A DNA stretch of 64,000 nucleotides from Anaerolineae bacterium (GTDB lineage Bacteria > Chloroflexota > Anaerolineae > Aggregatilineales > Phototrophicaceae). Both the position numbers and the translations under genes were made by a program. The DNA is taken from the NCBI GenBank assembly GCA_020849765.1, contig JADLAY010000058.1, forward strand, positions 142,697-206,696, read 5' to 3'. Each line of letters opens with the position of its first letter. Positions within the stretch are counted from its first letter, which is position 1. The notes under the pieces were generated by a model. It ran no database searches, was not told the origin of the DNA, and saw only the letters and a program-made list of their open reading frames with translations. Positions 8,758 to 17,663 of this stretch are shown here, piece after piece.

Positions 8758-8812
8758 GCTGCTGGCCGCCCGACCTTGCTATCGGCGGCGATCCGTCAAA
8801 GGCAAACCAGAA

Positions 8813-9781
8813 ATGATCGGCAAATATCGTCATCTCAGCCGCTGCAGCACCGGAGCGGGTCATTTTGTCATCCTCGCCATCGATCACCGCGCCAATCTGC
8901 TCGATGCGCTCAACCGCGCGGCGCCGCAGCCGATGGATGGCGCGGCCTTCTCCGCCTTCAAGACGCGTGTCACGGCCGTGCTCGCGCCGGAGACGACCGC
9001 CGTGCTGACCGACCCGGCCTATGGCGTCGGCGCGGGCATCGCCTCGCGCGCTATCTCCGGCCACACCGGCCTGATCGGCCCGGTCGAAGTCACCGATTAC
9101 GAGAAGCATCCGAGCCAGCGCGCCGTCCAGTGGATTCCCGGCTGGTCGGTCGCCAAGATCAAGCTGATCGGCGGCGACGGTGTCAAGCTGCTGCTGCCTT
9201 ATCACCCGGACGCTGAGAACGCTGGCGAAAAGCGTGATGGCGTCCAACGGATCGTCGATTCGTGCACGCAGTGGGATTTACCGTTCTTCCTGGAGCCGAT
9301 CGCCTATTCGCTCGACCCGGACAAGGCGCTCACCAACGCCGAGCTGCTGCAGATCACCGTCGACATGGCACGCGAATTCGCCGCCATGGGCGCCGACGTG
9401 CTCAAGCTGCAGTTCCCGGTCGATCATAAGCAGAGTACGGATGAGGGCGAATGGCGAGCGGCCTGCGCCGCCGTGACCGAAGCCTGCGGCGAGGTGCCCT
9501 GGGCGCTGCTCAGCGCGGGCGTCGATTTCGAGACGTTCGCCCGCCAGGCAGAGATCGCCTGCGCGGCGGGCGCCAGCGGCGTCATCGTCGGGCGCGCGGT
9601 CTGGAGCGAGGCCGTCACGCTGCAAGGCGAGGCGCGCGACACGTTCGTCGCCACGACTGCGCGGGAGCGCATCCGGCGGCTGGCAGCGATCTGCGCCGAG
9701 CACGCGACGCCATGGTATGACCGCATCGCCGCGCCGCCGATCACACTCGATTGGCACGAAAAATACGACGAGCCTTGTTAG
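8813..9781 (+). CDS. LacD-like class I aldolase, probable 5-dehydro-2-deoxyphosphogluconate aldolase
   Basis: This 322-residue protein resembles the LacD/YihT (tagatose-bisphosphate and sulfofructose-phosphate aldolase) and DUF2090-type aldolases. It has the N-terminal strand VILAIDHRANLLDAL, an EPIAYSLD segment, GADVLKLQFPVD with the likely Schiff-base lysine, and a late SAGVDFETFARQ and ASGVIVGRAVW phosphate-binding end. In this cluster every inositol step is present except IolJ, the class II aldolase. I infer that this enzyme splits the phosphorylated dehydro-deoxygluconate into dihydroxyacetone phosphate and malonate semialdehyde. A role in tagatose or sulfoquinovose breakdown is less likely because no partner genes for those pathways are nearby. 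Confidence 0.75.
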   Translation: MIGKYRHLSRCSTGAGHFVILAIDHRANLLDALNRAAPQPMDGAAFSAFKTRVTAVLAPETTAVLTDPAYGVGAGIASRAISGHTGLIGPVEVTDYEKHPSQRAVQWIPGWSVAKIKLIGGDGVKLLLPYHPDAENAGEKRDGVQRIVDSCTQWDLPFFLEPIAYSLDPDKALTNAELLQITVDMAREFAAMGADVLKLQFPVDHKQSTDEGEWRAACAAVTEACGEVPWALLSAGVDFETFARQAEIACAAGASGVIVGRAVWSEAVTLQGEARDTFVATTARERIRRLAAICAEHATPWYDRIAAPPITLDWHEKYDEPC

Positions 9782-9791
9782 CCCGTTTGGG

Positions 9792-10430
9792 TTAGCGGGT
9801 CGGGGAGAGCCTCAACAAGCGGCGCGCGGATGCCATCAGCGCATCACGCGTCTCTTTTTCCTTGAGCACGTGATAGGCGCTCGGCGCGACCGACACCAGC
9901 ACGATCACGATGATGATCGGCAGCAGGTACTTATCCACGTCCGGGATGACGCTGCCCAGCAGGTAACCGAGGGTGGTGACGCCCGCTGCCCACAGGAGAC
10001 CGCCGACCATGTTGTAGGTCACGAAGCGGCGATATTCCATCGTGCCGATGCCGGCCACAATCGGGGCGAACGTGCGCACAATCGGCATGAAACGCGCCAG
10101 CACAATCGCGATGCCACCGTGCTTTTCATAGAAGGCTTCGGCGCGATACAGGTTGGCTTTGTTGAACAGGAACGAGTTCTCACGCTGGAACAGCTTCCGG
10201 CCGACGCGCCGCCCAAAGGCGTAACCGACGCTGTCCCCGGCAATCGCCGCGATGGCGCAGCCGACCAGCAGGATGGGCAGCGAGAAGGGCGGGTTTTCCA
10301 GCGACGCGAGAAACCCCGCTGTGAACAGCAGGCTGTCGCCGGGCAAAAAGAAACCGATCAGCAGACCGGACTCGGCAAAGATGATGGCGAAGATACCGAT
10401 ATAGCCGACTGTACGGAGAAACTCTTCCAT
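9792..10430 (-). CDS. DedA family membrane protein
   Basis: This 212-residue protein has the SNARE-associated/DedA domain: an N-terminal FAESGLLIGFFLPGDSLLF re-entrant segment, the GRRVGRKLF loop, FYEKHGGIAIVLARFMPIVR, and a hydrophobic C-terminal half. DedA proteins act in the cytoplasmic membrane and are linked to undecaprenyl-phosphate and phospholipid recycling and to membrane-potential maintenance. The gene is convergent with the aldolase, whose stop lies 11 bases away, and divergent from hom. The GDS and ARF..R motifs are intact. Confidence 0.9.
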   Translation of the reverse strand: MEEFLRTVGYIGIFAIIFAESGLLIGFFLPGDSLLFTAGFLASLENPPFSLPILLVGCAIAAIAGDSVGYAFGRRVGRKLFQRENSFLFNKANLYRAEAFYEKHGGIAIVLARFMPIVRTFAPIVAGIGTMEYRRFVTYNMVGGLLWAAGVTTLGYLLGSVIPDVDKYLLPIIIVIVLVSVAPSAYHVLKEKETRDALMASARRLLRLSPTR

Positions 10431-10566
10431 CGATGATTCCTTGCATTAGAAAGCTGCTGGTGGTCGCTGGCAGGCGCGCTGATGCATGGGGATGCAACTC
10501 AGTGGAGGCGTGACGCGGCGGCACACGTCGTATGAACGTAGATCATCATTCAGCAGTTTGCCTTCC

Positions 10567-10595
10567 TTGTCAAGATAAAGCGGAAAAAGTTTAAT
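10567..10595 (+). promoter_or_regulatory. Sigma70-type promoter of hom
   Basis: TTGTCA (10567-10572) and TTTAAT (10590-10595) are separated by 17 bases in an AT-rich stretch of otherwise GC-rich DNA. The likely start of transcription lies about 85 bases before the hom start codon. Confidence 0.6.
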
Positions 10596-10687
10596 GTAAT
10601 GTTAGACGAAACAGGTTCGTGAAGGCCGAGCGCAGATGCGTTATGCTATGCTTGCTTGGGGAACCACAATCGCAGGGGAAATCATCC

Positions 10688-11713
10688 ATGAAACTGGTAC
10701 TCATCGGCTTCGGCAACGTCGGCCAGGGTTTTGTCGAGATCTTGCGCGATAAGGGCGCTGAACTGCAGGCGCGCTATGACTTTGCGCCGCAGATTGTCGG
10801 CGTCGCCACGCGCAGCCGCGGCACGCTGCTCCATCCCGATGGCCTGGATCCGGCGGCGCTGCTCGAGGCGATCGCCGCGGGCCATCTAAGCCGATATCCC
10901 GACGCGCCGGGCTTGCAGCGCGATCTCGATTCGCTGGCGCTGATCCGTGCCAGCGGCGCGGACGTCCTGCTCGAAGCCGGGCCGACCAACCTGCAAACCG
11001 CACAGCCTGCGCTCGAATACTGTTACGCCGCGCTCGACGCCGGGATGCACCTCGTGCTCGCCAACAAAGGCCCGGTCGCCGTCGCCCTGGCCGATCTGCG
11101 CGCGCGGGCGGCTGAAGTGGGTAAAGACGTCCTGTTTGAGGCGACCGTCATGGCCGGGACGCCCTCGCTGCGGCTGGCCCAGCAGGCGCTGGCGGGCTGC
11201 ACGATCTCCGAGGCGCGCGGCATCCTCAACGGCACGACCAACTACATTCTGACGCAGATGGAGAATGGCTTGAGCTACGGCGATGCTCTGCTCCAGGCGC
11301 AGGCGCTCGGCTATGCCGAAACCGACCCGACCGCCGACGTCGACGGCTGGGACGCGGCGGGCAAGGCGCTGATTCTGGCGTCGGCGCTGTTCGAGCGTTC
11401 GTTCGCTCTGGAAGATCTCGTCGTCGAAGGTATCCGCAAGCTGACGCCCGACGACATCGACTCGGCGCGCGCTGTCGGGGAGTGCTGGAAGCTGATCGCG
11501 CGCGTGACACCGGAGGGTGGTTTCGTCCGTCCGCAGCGGATCGCGACTCATCATCCGCTGGCGGCGGTCAGCGGCGCGACCAACGCCATCACCTTCACCA
11601 CCGACCTGCTGGGTGAGGTCACGCTGGTCGGGCCGGGCGCCGGTCGCAAGGAGACCGGCTTCGCTCTGCTGGCGGATTTACTCGATCTGAAACGAAAACA
11701 AACCAATGTGTAA
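10688..11713 (+). CDS. hom: Homoserine dehydrogenase
   Basis: This 341-residue NAD(P)-dependent enzyme reduces aspartate semialdehyde to homoserine for threonine and methionine synthesis. The Rossmann motif LIGFGNVGQGF opens the protein; NKGPVA, FEATVMAGTPSL, GILNGTTNYIL and AETDPTADVDGWDAAGKA are the conserved substrate and dimer motifs. There is no C-terminal ACT domain, so this is the short form that is not expected to be feedback-controlled by threonine. I use the ATG at 10688 because the in-frame ATG at 10619 adds 23 residues of non-conserved sequence. No other threonine genes are adjacent. Confidence 0.93.
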   Translation: MKLVLIGFGNVGQGFVEILRDKGAELQARYDFAPQIVGVATRSRGTLLHPDGLDPAALLEAIAAGHLSRYPDAPGLQRDLDSLALIRASGADVLLEAGPTNLQTAQPALEYCYAALDAGMHLVLANKGPVAVALADLRARAAEVGKDVLFEATVMAGTPSLRLAQQALAGCTISEARGILNGTTNYILTQMENGLSYGDALLQAQALGYAETDPTADVDGWDAAGKALILASALFERSFALEDLVVEGIRKLTPDDIDSARAVGECWKLIARVTPEGGFVRPQRIATHHPLAAVSGATNAITFTTDLLGEVTLVGPGAGRKETGFALLADLLDLKRKQTNV

Positions 11714-11842
11714 GTTCCTTCAGGAAAATTTCACGCTTCACAATGCAAGTTTCCTCTATACTACATATGGTAACGGGAGTAACGGTCATCGTTATGTCTT
11801 GAGCAGGTTGCAGCTCGATTAGTGACACGAACGGACAATCTT

Positions 11843-13009
11843 ATGCAAGCGCAGCCAAAACCCCACCTATTGGTTGTCGAGGATGACACCAATCTGCTGG
11901 AGGGCGTGCAGTCGGTACTCGAACTAGAGGGGTATTCAGTCATGACCGCCGCCAATGGCGTTCATGCGCTCCAACTCCTGGAGTCCGACGAAGGCATGCC
12001 TGACCTGATCATCTCCGACATCATGATGCCGCAGATGGATGGGCTGCAATTTTTGCACGAGGTGCGCAAAGATCCGCGCTACACCGCCATTCCGTTCATC
12101 TTCCTGACCGCGCGCGGCGAAAAATCAGACATTCACCGCGGTAAGCGCATGGGCGTCGACGATTACATCGTCAAGCCGTTCGATACCGACGACCTGCTGA
12201 TCGCGGTCGAGTCCCGTCTACGCCGCCACGAAGCGCTCCAGGCCGTCCAGACCAGCGCGATTGCCGCCGTCAAGCACAACATCCTCAACGTGCTCAATCA
12301 CGAATTCCGTACCCCGCTCACCTACATCGTCGCTTATGCCGACATGCTCAACCAACCGGAAACGCTCAGCAGCGACGAGATCCTCTCGTTCCTGCACGGC
12401 GTCAATTCCGGGGCCGTTCGCCTGCGCCGCCTGGTCGAGAATTTCATCCAGTTGGTGGAATTGCAGAGCGGCGAAACCGAGCGCACCTACATGTCGCGCC
12501 GCGCGCGCATTGATAACCTGCGCGAAGTCGTCAACCTGGCGATCCAGTCCGCCTGGGGCAACTACAGCGAGCGCGAAGAAAACGAGTTTCGTGTCGATAT
12601 CGACCCGGCGCTGCAGCCGTTCATCGCCGACGCGGAACTGCTGCGCATCGCCCTCGCCCAGTTGATCGATAACGCCATCAAATTCTCGAAGCCGGGCGCG
12701 CCGATCTACATCCAGACGCGCGTCATGAACGGCAATTTACGCCTGTCGGTGATGGATCAGGGCCGCGGCATTCTGCCCGACGAGCAGGCCAAGATCTGGG
12801 ACATGTTCTACCAGATCAACCGCGCCTACTATGAAGATCAGGGCGCAGGCTCCGGCCTCGCCATCGTCAAGGGCATCGCGCAGGTGCACGGCGGCCATGT
12901 CGAGCTGCAGAGCCAGGTCTCGCAGGGCAGCACGTTCACGATGAGCATTCCGCTGCGCGCGCCGTCGACGGTCTTCGCCGACGAACAAGAGCACAGTTAC
13001 GCCACGTAA
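11843..13009 (+). CDS. Response regulator-histidine kinase hybrid
   Basis: The protein (388 residues from the ATG at 11843; a GTG at 11822 would add 7) starts with a receiver domain (LLVVEDDTNLLEG, phospho-aspartate in IISDIMMPQMDG, conserved lysine in DDYIVKPFDT), continues through a HisKA dimerisation helix with NVLNHEFRTPLTYI, and ends in a HATPase domain (LIDNAIKFSKPG, DQGRGILPD, GAGSGLAIVKGIAQVHGG). There is no transmembrane segment, so it is a cytoplasmic kinase controlled by phosphorylation of its own receiver. No separate regulator gene is nearby, so its target is unknown. Confidence 0.88.
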   Translation: MQAQPKPHLLVVEDDTNLLEGVQSVLELEGYSVMTAANGVHALQLLESDEGMPDLIISDIMMPQMDGLQFLHEVRKDPRYTAIPFIFLTARGEKSDIHRGKRMGVDDYIVKPFDTDDLLIAVESRLRRHEALQAVQTSAIAAVKHNILNVLNHEFRTPLTYIVAYADMLNQPETLSSDEILSFLHGVNSGAVRLRRLVENFIQLVELQSGETERTYMSRRARIDNLREVVNLAIQSAWGNYSEREENEFRVDIDPALQPFIADAELLRIALAQLIDNAIKFSKPGAPIYIQTRVMNGNLRLSVMDQGRGILPDEQAKIWDMFYQINRAYYEDQGAGSGLAIVKGIAQVHGGHVELQSQVSQGSTFTMSIPLRAPSTVFADEQEHSYAT

Positions 13010-13012
13010 AAC

Positions 13013-14389
13013 CTAATCGCCCGGAGAATTCGGATCGGGGAAGGCGTTGCCAAACGACCCTGGCACGCGCGTCGGTGTCGGCTGCGGCGGCGCCGTGAAG
13101 TCGATCGGGATCGCGTCCAGGTAGGCGCGCGTATCCAGCGCGACCAGCGCGATCCAGCCGGTGACATCGCCCACGGAAACTTTCACCCACGGGCTGTACG
13201 GGCTGCGCGCCAAAAGCTGCACCGTCGTACCGCCGTTCAAGGCCGCCAGCGCCGGGAACCCACCGTCCGGGCCGAGGCGCAGGTTGACGCCCGCCGGTGA
13301 GATGACGATCCCCGTCGTGCCGAGCAGGCCGTAGCGCTGCGGGATCGACGGCGTGGCGTCGAAGACCGCCTCGATGCTGCCGACGTTCGTTAGCAGCAGA
13401 TCCGCCTTCATCCAGCCGGTTTCCCCGGTGTTGATGCGCACGTTGTACCAATCGCCCGCCGGGTTCACGCCGAGCACCGTCGCGATCTGGCCTGCGGGCA
13501 CTTCGCGAATGATGCCTGCGTCGGTCGAGGGGAAGACGCGCAGGTTGATCGTGCCGCGCGTAGTGACGAAGCCCGGCTGCGGCAGCACGAATGGGCGGTC
13601 GAACAGGGCGATCGGCAGATTGCGCGTCACAGCGGGTTCGTAGGGTGAGGGCGGCGACGGTGGGCTGGTCGGGCGGCTGTAATCGCCCGGTGCATGCGCC
13701 AGGACGAGCTGCTGTCCGGCGACGATATCCTGCTGTTGGCCACTGGCGGTGACCGCCGTCGCGCCGGACAGGCTGACGATCAGCGTCTGGTCGAAGGCGG
13801 CGCGCACCAGCACCGTGCCATTCAGATAGAGCGAGACGCCGTTGACGGCGATCCGGGCCGGGAGTTCGACCGGGCTTTGCAGGATCAGGACATTGAGCGG
13901 CGCCGCGCCACAGCTTGAGATCTCCGGCGCCGTCTGCACCATCATCGACTGCCAGGCCGGAAATTCCGGCGGCGACATGTCGCGCAAGCTCGTATTGCCG
14001 ATCAGCAGGGCGGTGAAGCGCACGGGCGCCGGGGTGCGCAGCCAGGCCACGCCGATGCTGCCCGTCTCCGGGCTGAGTGCGGGCGTCTGGATGAAGTCGA
14101 CCAGTCCGCTTTCGACCAGCGCGCCGGTCGGCGCCAGCGCATTGGCGACCGGCCCAGCAGGCTCAGCCAGCGGTGCCGCGCCGCCATTGCAGATGAAACC
14201 TTCCGGGCCGTTGATGCAGACGTCGCTCGCCGCCGTCCACAAATCCAGCAGCGGGGCCTGGCAGCCTGCACCGGTCGTATCCGGCGGCAGCGTCGGCGAC
14301 GCATCTTGAGCAGAGGCTACCAAACCGATGACCGTCAATATGGCCGCCAGCCCAATCGTCGTTATCCGTTTCGCCCGCATAGTTTTCAT
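13013..14389 (-). CDS. Secreted protein with bacterial SH3 domains
   Basis: This 458-residue protein has a signal peptide (KRITTIGLAAILTVIGLVASA, cleavage likely near residue 27). Two SH3b-like domains lie in the C-terminal half: GTINLRVFPSTDAGIIREVP with GDWYNVRINTGETGWM, and VNLRLGPDGGFPALAALNGG with WVKVSVGDVTGWIAL. The middle region has a FecR-like flavour (hydrophobic beta strands), but I cannot name it. It ends in a proline/threonine-rich tail. It is probably a wall-associated or extracellular sensor or adhesin of unknown function. It is convergent with the hybrid kinase, whose stop is 4 bases away. Confidence 0.8.
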   Translation of the reverse strand: MKTMRAKRITTIGLAAILTVIGLVASAQDASPTLPPDTTGAGCQAPLLDLWTAASDVCINGPEGFICNGGAAPLAEPAGPVANALAPTGALVESGLVDFIQTPALSPETGSIGVAWLRTPAPVRFTALLIGNTSLRDMSPPEFPAWQSMMVQTAPEISSCGAAPLNVLILQSPVELPARIAVNGVSLYLNGTVLVRAAFDQTLIVSLSGATAVTASGQQQDIVAGQQLVLAHAPGDYSRPTSPPSPPSPYEPAVTRNLPIALFDRPFVLPQPGFVTTRGTINLRVFPSTDAGIIREVPAGQIATVLGVNPAGDWYNVRINTGETGWMKADLLLTNVGSIEAVFDATPSIPQRYGLLGTTGIVISPAGVNLRLGPDGGFPALAALNGGTTVQLLARSPYSPWVKVSVGDVTGWIALVALDTRAYLDAIPIDFTAPPQPTPTRVPGSFGNAFPDPNSPGD

Positions 14390-14537
14390 CCGCCGGTGGT
14401 CTCAGATCCAACGCATTCTATCGGATGCCCTCGCACATTCAACCCACGCTTAGCCGTCGCTAAGCTGTGGGCACCGCTTTGCCCTCGATCTTCGCATTGC
14501 GCAGATGTAGAGTCTGGCGGAACGTGGAGGAATGCCG

Positions 14538-14852
14538 ATGCCTGACGAAATCGAACCGATTGCGCCGGAGGCCGCACGCGCCATCCTGGAGGCCGCCATC
14601 GCCGAGCACCTGGGCGACGATTGGAAAGACGAAGATGACGGCTGGATGATCGTCAGTATGCACGATTATATGGCACGCCTGACGCGCGGGCGCATCAACG
14701 TCGATTTCTACGTCGATCTGCTCGGCAACGTCGACATCAAACGCGGCGAGATCAGCCCGGCGCAGGACGCGGGGCGGCTGGTCGCGCTGACGCTGCTCGC
14801 GCTCTCGATCGCGATTGCCCTCATGATCGCGCACATCGTGGGCTGGCTCTGA
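14538..14852 (+). CDS. Small protein with one C-terminal membrane helix
   Basis: I do not recognise this protein of 104 residues. It is acidic at the N terminus (PDEIEPIAPEAARAILEAAI), has a central DDGWMIVSMHDYMARLTR segment and ends in a single hydrophobic helix (LVALTLLALSIAIALMIAHI). The GGAGG at 14526-14530 lies 7 bases before the ATG at 14538 but only 1 base before the ATG at 14532, so 14538 is preferred. Its stop overlaps the start of the glycosyltransferase gene by one base, so the two are probably translationally coupled and may act together in the membrane. Confidence 0.65.
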   Translation: MPDEIEPIAPEAARAILEAAIAEHLGDDWKDEDDGWMIVSMHDYMARLTRGRINVDFYVDLLGNVDIKRGEISPAQDAGRLVALTLLALSIAIALMIAHIVGWL

Positions 14853-16423
14853 TGCGAACCGAGGCGGGCGGTGGCGCGCGCTTCGTGCCGCTCTTGATCG
14901 CGATCGTCGTGCTCACGTGCCTGATCGCGCTGCCCATGCTCACCTACCCGCTGGGCCGCGACCAGGGCGAGTTCGCCGTCATCGGGCGCGGGCTGCTCCA
15001 GGGCAAAGTCCCTTACGTCGACCTCTGGAATCCGAAGCCGCCTGCCATCTTCTTCGTCTACGCGGCGGCCATGTCCCTCTTTGGCCAGACGGCGCCCGCC
15101 CTGCGCGCCATCGATCTGCTGGTGATGCCATTCCTGCTCGCCTCGGTCGGCTGGATCGGCAGGCGGTTGTTTTCGCCGCGCATCGGATTGTGGGCGGCGC
15201 TGCTGTTCGCCGTCTTCTACTTCAGCGAGACATTCTGGACGCTGACCCAGAACGACGGCATCGCCGTGCTGCCGATGTGCCTGGCGCTGATCGCCGCGCT
15301 CAAGGCGGCGGAGCGTTCGCCGCGCGTGTTCGCCTGGTCGTTAGCCTCCGGCGCGCTGATGGGCGTCGTCGTCTGGTTCAAGTACCCGTTCGCCCTCTTC
15401 GCGCTCGTGCTCCTGCTCGCCTATGGGCAGCGCCTGCCGCGGCAAGAGACGCGCGCACTCAGATCCTGGGCTGTATTTGCGCTCCCCGCCGCGCTCGGCG
15501 GCTTGATCGCGATCGGCGCGGGCATCGCCTGGCTGGTGAGCGCCGGGGCGTGGGAGGCCTTTGTCGAGAGCGCGCGCGTCACCGCCTCGTACACGGCGCT
15601 CGGCGCGCAGCCGGATGCGCTGGCCGAAGCCGCGGCGACGGCGCTCGGCTTTCGCTGGTCGCACTGGGGCCTGCTCTTCATCCTGGCCGCCGTGGGGGTG
15701 CTCAGCATTCGACGGAGGGCGGGTGTGCCTTTCACGTTCGCCTGGCTGCTGATCGCCTTCGCCATCATGCTCGTCCAACTGCGCGGCTACGATTATCACT
15801 GGCTGCCGATGTTGCCGCCGCTCGTCCTGCTCGGCGCGTGCGGCCTGACCCGTGCCCTCGACCTGGTCGCGTCGCGGCTCAGTCCTCTTGCCGCCCCGCG
15901 CTGGCTCTCGCTGGCCGTCGCGCTCGCCTTGATCGCCATCCTCGTCAACGGCATCTACCCGCAGACGTGGCGCTACCTGACCGGCGCGGAAGACCGCCTG
16001 ACCTACGAGGATCGCTTCGTCGCGGGCGAGTTCGTCGCCGGGGAATCCGCGCGCGTCGCCGACTACCTGCGCGAGCGCAATACGCCCGGCGATTCACTCT
16101 ATGTCTGGGGCTTCCGCCCGGAGATCTACTACCTGAGCGGCCTCAACCCGCCGACGCGCTTTATCTTCCAGTTCCCGCTGGTGGCGGATTGGTACCCGCC
16201 GGAATGGCGCGAAGACAACGTCGATCTGCTGTGGGCGGCGCTCCCGCCGTACGTGCTCGTTTTGCAGGTCGATTACATGCCCTGGGTGACGGGCAGCGAG
16301 GACGATTCGAACACACTCTTACAATCGTATACTGACCTCAACGACTGGCTGATCTATAATTACGAACGCGAGACACAAATAGGCAACTTCTTCATATGGC
16401 GACGCAAACTTCAACCCGGGTGA
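14852..16423 (+). CDS. GT-C-type membrane glycosyltransferase
   Basis: This 523-residue polytopic protein resembles family 39 (ArnT/PMT) glycosyltransferases that use polyprenyl-phosphate sugars on the outer face of the cytoplasmic membrane. After a first membrane helix it has YPLGRDQGEFAVIGRGLLQG, where the acidic pair matches the catalytic site of GT-C enzymes, followed by WNPKPPAIFFVYA and about ten further hydrophobic segments. A polar C-terminal domain contains LYVWGFRPEIYYLSGL. Acceptor and sugar cannot be read from the sequence. It is coupled to the small upstream gene and overlaps the acetyltransferase start by 28 bases. Confidence 0.82.
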   Translation: MRTEAGGGARFVPLLIAIVVLTCLIALPMLTYPLGRDQGEFAVIGRGLLQGKVPYVDLWNPKPPAIFFVYAAAMSLFGQTAPALRAIDLLVMPFLLASVGWIGRRLFSPRIGLWAALLFAVFYFSETFWTLTQNDGIAVLPMCLALIAALKAAERSPRVFAWSLASGALMGVVVWFKYPFALFALVLLLAYGQRLPRQETRALRSWAVFALPAALGGLIAIGAGIAWLVSAGAWEAFVESARVTASYTALGAQPDALAEAAATALGFRWSHWGLLFILAAVGVLSIRRRAGVPFTFAWLLIAFAIMLVQLRGYDYHWLPMLPPLVLLGACGLTRALDLVASRLSPLAAPRWLSLAVALALIAILVNGIYPQTWRYLTGAEDRLTYEDRFVAGEFVAGESARVADYLRERNTPGDSLYVWGFRPEIYYLSGLNPPTRFIFQFPLVADWYPPEWREDNVDLLWAALPPYVLVLQVDYMPWVTGSEDDSNTLLQSYTDLNDWLIYNYERETQIGNFFIWRRKLQPG

Positions 16424-16821
16424 TCATTCGCAAGGCGACCGAAGCCGATCTTGACGCAATCGCGGAGTTGATCACGCCCTTTGTCGAGCAGGGCTTGCTG
16501 CTCGAACGCACCTACGACGAGCTTGAAGAGTGGCAGGGCAACTTCTTCGTCGCCGATCTCGACGGCAAGATCGTCGGCTGCGCGGCGCTCGAGGTCTACT
16601 CGCGCAAGCTGGCCGAAGTCCGCTCGCTGGCGGTCGCCAAAGAGGTGCAGGGCATGGGTGTCGGTCGCGCGCTCGTCCACGCCTGCGTCGATCTGGCGCA
16701 GGAGCGGGGCATCCTCGAAGTCATGGCCATCACCGCCTCGGAAGAGTTCTTCCGCTCGTGCGGCTTCGACTTCAACACGCCCAACCTCAAAAAGGCGATG
16801 TTCTTCCAGACGGGCAGCTAG
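16396..16821 (+). CDS. GNAT N-acetyltransferase (ArgA-like)
   Basis: This 141-residue protein is a single GNAT domain resembling the short N-acetylglutamate synthases: IRKATEADLDAIAELITPFVEQG at the start, VGCAALEVY, the acetyl-CoA loop VAKEVQGMGVGRALV, and EEFFRSCGFDF near the end. If it is an ArgA-type enzyme, it would start arginine synthesis, but there are no arg genes nearby, so the substrate is unproven. The first 28 bases overlap the preceding glycosyltransferase, so the two are cotranscribed. Confidence 0.78.
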   Translation: MATQTSTRVIIRKATEADLDAIAELITPFVEQGLLLERTYDELEEWQGNFFVADLDGKIVGCAALEVYSRKLAEVRSLAVAKEVQGMGVGRALVHACVDLAQERGILEVMAITASEEFFRSCGFDFNTPNLKKAMFFQTGS

Positions 16822-16845
16822 CTGTCGGCGGTTGGCCTTATAACA

Positions 16846-17514
16846 TCAGTGACGGTCGCGTAAGCGGCGCATGGCGGCCACGTAGTCGGCCAGCGGCTCT
16901 AGTCCCATTGCCGCACGGCGCGCGTCGACGTTCGCCTCGTCTTCAATCGGCAGCGGCTGATCGTGACCGTGAAACTGCGTGCCGTAGATCTGCGGCAGCC
17001 CCTCGGCGACGCGTACCCGGTCGCTGAGGTAGGCCAGGTTGCTCGGCAGCGCATCCCCGGCTTCCACAGCCCGGCGCAGCAATTCCAGACACTGCTTCTG
17101 AAAATCGAGGTCGTGATCCGCGTGCTGGATCAAGAGCCAGGCCGCCTGCGTCCCTTGCAACCCGACCAGCCGAAAGCCGGGGTAGCCATGCTCGGCGATG
17201 ATGGCTTTCATGCGCTGTGTGTGCGCGTGGTCGACGCCGGGGTCGAACGGCTGCTGCTGCAGCATCCGCATCCTCATGCGCTGATCGCGCCGCATCATGC
17301 GCACGAGATCGCGCTTGAGCGCCGGGTTGTCGCATTCGCCGAGCAGCGTCGCCAGCCAGTTGCGCACTGGCGCCCGATTCCTGAAGCGCACGGGCAGCCG
17401 CAGCAGTAGCCGCAGCACGCCCCGCTTGAGCGGTGATCCGGGCAGCCGGATCATCTGCGCTTCAGCTCTCGGAGGATTCTGCATCGGGCTTACGACGCCC
17501 ATCGGCGTTGCCAC
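16846..17514 (-). CDS. DUF6624 family protein
   Basis: The 222-residue protein matches what I know of the DUF6624 family: GYPGFRLVGLQGTQAAWLLI, QHADHDLDFQKQCLELL, NLAYLSDRVRVAEGLPQIYG and TQFHGHDQPLPIEDEANVD. The histidine/aspartate-rich core suggests a metal or nucleotide site, but no activity is established. The start is uncertain: ATG codons at 17514, 17502, 17484 and 17454 are all in frame and none has a good ribosome-binding site. It is divergent from the hydrolase gene at 17664. Confidence 0.75.
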   Translation of the reverse strand: MATPMGVVSPMQNPPRAEAQMIRLPGSPLKRGVLRLLLRLPVRFRNRAPVRNWLATLLGECDNPALKRDLVRMMRRDQRMRMRMLQQQPFDPGVDHAHTQRMKAIIAEHGYPGFRLVGLQGTQAAWLLIQHADHDLDFQKQCLELLRRAVEAGDALPSNLAYLSDRVRVAEGLPQIYGTQFHGHDQPLPIEDEANVDARRAAMGLEPLADYVAAMRRLRDRH

Positions 17515-17663
17515 GGTCGGCGCTGCATTCTGACGCGACTCCAGACGTTACAAATGGCACGCAATCCGCATGCTTTCGAACAGTTGCTTTTAGTATGCGG
17601 CCATCGGGATACTTGCGCTACGCTCTTGGGCTTGCGGCCAACCGATTGTCGAAAGGTGTCGCG

